From positions 1 to 5,445 of the forward strand of contig CAMWVO010000163.1 in NCBI GenBank assembly GCA_947177695.1: a stretch of DNA of 5,445 nt, given 5' to 3'. The translations under genes and the position numbers were made by a program. The DNA comes from an uncultured Clostridia bacterium (GTDB taxonomy: Bacteria > Bacillota > Clostridia > Oscillospirales > Ruminococcaceae). Shown piece after piece: positions 5,122 through 5,445 of this stretch. Below the pieces are notes generated by a model. That model was not told where the DNA came from, did no database searches, and was given only the letters and a program-made list of their open reading frames with translations. How positions within the stretch are numbered: the first letter of the stretch is position 1; every line of letters starts with the position of its first letter.

Positions 5122-5445
5122 TTATATTTCACAAACCTTATAACAGAAATATGTTCCCGGAGTAATATTATCATCGTCATAATATAATAGACCTAACTTA
5201 CTGAACCTAAATGTCTGATTGTAATCACTCTTTTTTAATTCATCATAAGCCCTTTGATATGATTCATAGTCTGCACCGCCAATAGCAAACGTCATGTGAA
5301 AAATATAGTCATTGTCATGTTCTGCCGGACACGATCCAAATATTTTATATAATCCTTCGTTTAGCCTTTTCTGCGCATCTACAAGCTGCGGTGTTTCTTT
5401 TACTCGCAAGCTCATACATCCGGATTCGACTCCGCCCAATACATT
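5122..5445 (-). CDS. 2H phosphoesterase-like protein (2'-5' RNA ligase superfamily), 3' part
   Basis: The last 107 codons and stop of a gene whose reading frame is open to the right edge, so the start is missing; the internal TTG at 5439 is not a credible start. The fragment contains DYIFHMTFAIGG, with an H-x-T-hydrophobic signature at fragment residues 50-53. It is preceded by a helix-like LVDAQKRLNEGLYKIF and followed by YQRAYDELKK and a C-terminal beta-like segment ending YFCYKVCEI. This pattern fits the C-terminal half of 2H phosphoesterases, which carry two HxT/S motifs and act on 2',3'-cyclic or 2'-5' phosphate bonds; the first motif would lie outside the window. Substrate cannot be told. 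The gene is clearly more A+T-rich than mnmG or parAB (positions 5161-5220 are about 27% G+C), which suggests a different origin. Family assignment is moderate because only one motif is seen. Confidence 0.7.
   Translation of the reverse strand, partial: NVLGGVESGCMSLRVKETPQLVDAQKRLNEGLYKIFGSCPAEHDNDYIFHMTFAIGGADYESYQRAYDELKKSDYNQTFRFSKLGLLYYDDDNITPGTYFCYKVCEI

Overview
This window looks like the origin-proximal chromosome-segregation neighbourhood of a Firmicutes (class Clostridia) chromosome. An Oscillospiraceae/Ruminococcus-type bacterium is the best guess. That rests on the gene order mnmG - rsmG - parA - parB, purine-rich Shine-Dalgarno sites, and parS sites of the Firmicutes type (TGTTCCACGTGGAACA). 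The organism call is an inference; the gene calls are firm. Every gene lies on the minus strand, so transcription runs from high to low coordinates.

Layout in transcription order: (1) 5445-5122, the 3' end of an A+T-rich gene with a 2H-phosphoesterase-like (2'-5' RNA ligase superfamily) motif, cut by the window edge; (2) 5121-4918, an intergenic region with a perfect 20-bp palindromic parS and a diverged repeat; (3) mnmG, 4917-3046, with another parS inside its codons; (4) rsmG, 3032-2319, 13 bp after mnmG and surely co-transcribed with it; (5) 2318-2088, a 231-bp intergenic region with two parS sites, a GC-rich hairpin, a second copy of the repeat and a good parA promoter; (6) parA (soj), 2087-1290; (7) a 41-bp gap holding a parS-like inverted repeat with an altered centre; (8) parB (spo0J), 1248-376; (9) an intrinsic terminator and a new promoter; (10) the first 83 codons of a second ParB-family gene, probably Noc-like, running off the left edge.

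MnmG and RsmG modify tRNA and 16S rRNA. ParA and ParB, with the parS cluster, form the chromosome partition system: ParB loads on parS, spreads with CTP, recruits SMC/condensin and stimulates ParA. The window holds both the proteins and a dense set of their own target sites (four good, one degenerate) within about 3.8 kb.

No wholly new system is evident. The points most worth a second look are the parS written into mnmG codons, the degenerate parS that may act as an RNA hairpin bringing a Shine-Dalgarno sequence to the parB start codon, the shared ~50-bp repeat next to parS sites in two intergenic regions, and the second ParB-family gene placed after parB instead of before parA.
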